The translations under genes were made by a program, and so were the position numbers. This document shows positions 6,553 through 8,262 of a stretch of 8,262 nt of DNA, piece after piece (the first letter of the stretch is position 1; the number at the start of each line of letters is the position of its first letter). Source of the DNA: Bacteroides ovatus (lineage in GTDB: Bacteria; Bacteroidota; Bacteroidia; Bacteroidales; Bacteroidaceae); assembly GCA_030844565.1 (NCBI GenBank), contig JAUUNK010000229.1:1-8262 (forward strand), in the 5' to 3' direction. The notes under the pieces are model-generated. The model saw only the letters and a list, made by a program, of their open reading frames with translations. It did not search any database and was not told the DNA's origin.

Positions 6553-6870
6553 TTACAATCCTGTCATTGCTTCCTGCTCCTTCGGATAACGGGGCCCTAT
6601 TATCAGAATATTATCCAGTTTAAGGCGGATTTCTTCCAATTCCGTTTCTGTAAACATCACGTCCGCACCTCCAATATTCTCCTCCACACGTTTAATCCGC
6701 TTCGTACCGGGAATAGGCACAATCCACGGTTTCTGCGCCAACGGCCAACCCTGAACTATCCGTGCCGGAGTGGTCTGTTTGGAAGCCGCAAGTTTCTTCA
6801 CATAATCCGCCTGCAGAACATTATATTCCAGATTCTCCGGACTAAAACTTACAGAATCAAACCTCTCCAT
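6553..6870 (-). pseudogene. Aldo/keto reductase, C-terminal fragment
   Basis: The 105-aa frame matches the last third of the YakC/AKR13-type aldo/keto reductases (NADPH-dependent, usually ~330 aa). Diagnostic text includes ARIVQGWPLAQKPWIVPIPG followed by TKRIKRVEENIGGADV, which is the cofactor-binding strand and the VPIPGT-x-R phosphate-binding loop, and then the usual end IGPRYPKEQEAMTGL. The barrel strands carrying the catalytic Tyr, Asp, Lys and His are absent. A TGA lies directly before the ATG at 6870, and nothing reductase-like continues upstream in any frame, so this is a truncated remnant and not a short enzyme. The true break probably lies just before SPENLEYN. Truncation next to repeat R2 suggests the missing 5' part was lost during rearrangement there. 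Confidence 0.82.
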
Positions 6871-6962
6871 TCAAAAGATTGTTACATTATGCTGTATGCT
6901 TAAGATAGAAAATCTTTAGATTTTTAGGTTGACCCCCAGAGACTCGTGACCCTTAGCTTGGG

Positions 6963-7065
6963 AAATTAAATATAATTATTATAATATATTAAAAATCAAA
7001 ATGTTAGGAATCAACAAATAGAACAGTGACGTTTTTGTGACTAATATAAATATAATAAGATATTA
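6963..7065. repeat. AT-rich imperfect repeat, copy 2 (R2)
   Basis: Second copy of the element at 5421-5524, in the same orientation. The core 7027-7065 (TGACGTTTTTGTGACTA ... TATAATAAGATATTA) matches copy 1 at 37 of 39 aligned bases. The outer 64 bp are more diverged. It lies between the truncated aldo/keto reductase and an orphan 3' coding fragment, which is where a recombination junction might be expected. Confidence 0.8.
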
Positions 7066-7072
7066 TACGAAA

Positions 7073-7192
7073 GTTAAGCAGAAACAAGTGGAAATAGCAA
7101 TCAACAGGGTGATTGACTATGTGAATAACCCGGAGAAGTACCAAGACTACATAGAAATGAGGGCAGATATTATGCTGATGAAAGGATTCTGA
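7073..7192 (+). pseudogene. Orphan 3' coding fragment
   Basis: Starting where similarity to repeat R1 ends, the plus strand reads as protein-like sequence: KQKQVEIAINRVIDYVNNPE, then KYQDYIEMRADIMLMKGF and TGA at 7190-7192. Codon use looks coding, and the predicted structure is helical and charged. The frame is open back to a TAG at 7019-7021, but this passes through the AT-rich repeat. The only upstream starts are GTG codons (for example 7037), and the upstream part is not protein-like. It is most simply the tail of a gene whose 5' end was replaced by the repeat. It is in the same frame as the 83-aa gene, 27 bp before it. No family recognised. Confidence 0.45.
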
Positions 7193-7204
7193 TTCCTTTT
7201 TTCA

Positions 7205-7212
7205 TATCTTTG
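7205..7212 (+). promoter_or_regulatory. Candidate -7 element next to the 83-aa gene start
   Basis: TATCTTTG matches TAnnTTTG perfectly. It ends only 7 bp before the ATG at 7220, so transcription from it would give a leaderless or nearly leaderless mRNA, or favour the in-frame ATG at 7229. No good -33 TTTG is seen. Confidence 0.35.
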
Positions 7213-7219
7213 CTTTAAA

Positions 7220-7471
7220 ATGAGAGATATGACATTTGAAGAAGCAGTCGCCTTACTAAAGCGCATAAAGAATATGGTCGTTGGTACTCCTATTAAGGGT
7301 AAGCTCATCGAATCTCTATTCGTCGGACCTACCAATTGGGACGAAATGCACATTTTCATGAACATCTGCCTGCAAAAAGGAGAAGAGGAAGCTATCCATG
7401 AGTTTTCTGGAAAAAGTTTCTCGGTATATGGCAAGTCTGTGACCTATGTAACACCGGAGTTACCTCGATAG
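7220..7471 (+). CDS. Hypothetical protein, 83 aa (possibly amber-truncated)
   Basis: I do not recognise this small cytosolic protein. It starts MRDMTFEEAVALLKRIKNMV, has a helix-rich first half, then GPTNWDEMHIFMNICLQKGE and a short strand-like end FSVYGKSVTYVTP. It has no signal peptide or membrane segment. A second in-frame ATG at 7229 (Met4) is an alternative start. After the TAG at 7469-7471 the same frame continues for 14 protein-like codons (DMVILDEWEKTLYN) to TAA at 7514-7516, which abuts the terminator stem. This suggests the ancestral gene was 98 codons and has acquired a nonsense mutation, or that the amber codon is occasionally read through. The antisense frame at 7147-7434 is a shadow. 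Confidence 0.6.
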   Translation: MRDMTFEEAVALLKRIKNMVVGTPIKGKLIESLFVGPTNWDEMHIFMNICLQKGEEEAIHEFSGKSFSVYGKSVTYVTPELPR

Positions 7472-7515
7472 GACATGGTAATATTGGATGAATGGGAAAA
7501 GACACTGTATAATTA

Positions 7516-7558
7516 AAGAGGTAGCTTATTCGGCTACCTCTTCTTCGCTTTTTTTATT
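7516..7558 (+). terminator. Bidirectional terminator between convergent genes
   Basis: Perfect 10-bp stem AAGAGGTAGC / GCTACCTCTT (7516-7525 and 7533-7542) with a TTATTCG loop. On the plus strand a run of seven Ts follows soon after. On the minus strand the stem is followed by TAATTATA and preceded by the A-run, so it can serve the 125-aa gene as well. The loop and inner stem resemble the hairpin at 5547-5565. Confidence 0.82.
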
Positions 7559-7564
7559 CAATCA

Positions 7565-7942
7565 TCATTTTAATGCAAATTTACGCTTCACAAATAACTT
7601 ACTACGTGTAAAGTCGTGAAAATCAATTAGCATTGCTAATTTCTTAACTTCTCTTTCATTTCGCAAGTTCTTAATAACCTTTGTAAAGTCAGTATATTCA
7701 AAACGTAACCAATGACAATAAAACTCTCTATCCATTATCCAAGGAATATCAGCATCTGTCCGTTCACCGCTCTTATGACAATCATATAAACGCTTAAGGA
7801 TATTCTTCTCAAAATCCCATCGAGATGTACACATCTGTTTTTCCGTAATAATTGCCTCTACTTCATATAGATATTCAAATACGTCTTTAACAGACACAAA
7901 TATTACTCCATCTTTCTCAATATACCCAATTTTCTTAGCCAT
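7565..7942 (-). CDS. Hypothetical protein, 125 aa, orphan
   Basis: I do not recognise this protein. It is soluble, helix-rich and aromatic-rich (DVFEYLYEVEA, DREFYCHWLRFEYTDF) with a basic C-terminus (RSKLFVKRKFALK). It has three cysteines, no signal peptide and no membrane segment. The beginning MAKKIGYIEKDGVIFVSVKD could be a small strand-turn-strand unit followed by a helix. The ATG at 7942 is the first in frame, 22 bp from a perfect TAnnTTTG element, and the gene ends at a shared bidirectional terminator, so it looks like an intact, independently expressed gene. Its setting (minus strand, micropeptide gene upstream, TTATTC hairpin downstream) parallels that of the 161-aa gene, although the two proteins show no evident similarity. 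Confidence 0.7.
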   Translation of the reverse strand: MAKKIGYIEKDGVIFVSVKDVFEYLYEVEAIITEKQMCTSRWDFEKNILKRLYDCHKSGERTDADIPWIMDREFYCHWLRFEYTDFTKVIKNLRNEREVKKLAMLIDFHDFTRSKLFVKRKFALK

Positions 7943-7964
7943 AACGTTTAATTTAAAAGTTGCA

Positions 7965-7972
7965 CAAACTTA
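7965..7972 (-). promoter_or_regulatory. -7 element of the 125-aa gene promoter
   Basis: On the minus strand TAAGTTTG is a perfect match to TAnnTTTG and sits 22 bp before the ATG at 7942, giving a short AT-rich leader. The -33 position is not a clear match. Confidence 0.5.
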
Positions 7973-8081
7973 CTCATATCTCCAAGAATAATACTTTTTG
8001 AATAGTATAAATAAGTTAATTTAAACTATGAATACATATTTTACGTAGGACAAATTATGAGAAGATAAGTGCAATATAAAA

Positions 8082-8105
8082 GCCTCAACTTTCCCAAGCC
8101 GAGGC
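8082..8105 (-). terminator. Terminator of micropeptide B
   Basis: On the minus strand GCCTCGGCTT pairs over 10 bp (including two G-T pairs) with AAGTTGAGGC around a GGGA tetraloop of the GNRA type, followed by TTTTATATT. It lies 32 bp past the micropeptide stop. A dedicated strong terminator supports the view that the micropeptide region is transcribed. Confidence 0.8.
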
Positions 8106-8137
8106 ACCCAAAGTTTTTATTATGAATTTAAAAGTAG

Positions 8138-8227
8138 TTATTTTCTTCTTATTCGATACACTAACCAGCCAATGATGATCAGAACAAATGTAATTATGAT
8201 ACCGAATGCCCAGCCTCCAAGCTCCAT
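8138..8227 (-). CDS. Micropeptide B, 29-aa predicted single-pass membrane protein
   Basis: The ATG at 8227 starts a 29-aa frame: MELGGWAFG, then a strongly hydrophobic segment (about residues 7-24, mostly Ile, Leu, Val, Phe) and the basic tail YRIRRK before TAA. It is a homologue of micropeptide A: eight of the first nine residues agree, both have a Trp near the end of the span followed by Tyr, and both end in Lys/Arg. Nucleotide identity is highest across the first 30 coding bases and the preceding 14 bp. The frame is open upstream to the window edge (reading RWESVK directly before the Met, as WESLK in copy A), so a longer start beyond the window cannot be excluded. A strong terminator follows. 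Function unknown; the inner membrane is the likely location. Confidence 0.62.
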   Translation of the reverse strand: MELGGWAFGIIITFVLIIIGWLVYRIRRK

Positions 8228-8262
8228 CTTTACAGATTCCCACCGACTCAGCTTCCTTTCTA

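Noticed and set aside
6442..6903. 153-aa plus-strand frame
   Set aside because: Antisense to the aldo/keto reductase fragment, which has clear family motifs on the minus strand.
6902..6926. AAAATCT / AGATTTT inverted repeat
   Set aside because: The loop would be only two bases and the stem is all A-T except one pair, so it is too weak to call a terminator.
5421..7065. Insertion-sequence ends or a CRISPR array as explanation for the repeats
   Set aside because: The two copies are direct and not inverted, enclose no transposase, show no target duplications, and there are only two with 1.4 kb between them.
7147..7434. 95-aa minus-strand frame
   Set aside because: Antisense to the 83-aa gene and the preceding fragment. 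It has no promoter or leader, and its sequence is Ser/Phe/Ile-rich as expected of a complement.

Overview
The window looks like chromosomal DNA from the genus Bacteroides or a very close relative. Three things support this. Housekeeping proteins have Bacteroidetes-type sequences (PyrB, and a ProRS of the archaeal/eukaryal-like short architecture). There is a PepSY-like periplasmic protein beside a response regulator/histidine kinase pair. Several genes are preceded by close matches to the Bacteroides -7 promoter element TAnnTTTG, with few Shine-Dalgarno sites. The assignment is inferred from sequence character only.

Left part (1-5219), conserved core, all on the minus strand. It holds the 5' two thirds of pyrB (aspartate carbamoyltransferase, running off the left edge); a decayed PepSY-like gene with an internal junction and no start; an intact secreted PepSY-like protein; a histidine kinase; its OmpR-family response regulator; a strong intrinsic terminator; and proS (prolyl-tRNA synthetase). 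The regulator and kinase form a tight operon with a 14-bp gap. The PepSY-like protein lies immediately downstream and is the likeliest periplasmic partner or target of that two-component system.

Right part (about 5220-8262), accessory-looking, AT-rich and mostly small or broken genes. It contains an orphan 161-aa protein, a C-terminal aldo/keto reductase fragment, an 83-aa protein whose frame continues past an amber stop, an orphan 3' coding fragment, a 125-aa orphan, and two unlisted micropeptide genes of 28 and 29 aa. The micropeptides share the N-terminus MELG(D/G)WAFG, followed by one membrane span and a basic tail.

The main unexplained structure is modular repetition. An AT-rich element of about 105 bp, with a nearly identical 40-bp core, occurs at 5421-5524 and again at 6963-7065. 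After each copy, reading rightwards, come a hairpin with the same TTATTC loop, a minus-strand orphan gene (161 or 125 aa) and a minus-strand micropeptide gene. The two units are collinear but carry different cargo, which suggests an old segmental duplication or a cassette-like site. Function cannot be assigned from sequence alone.
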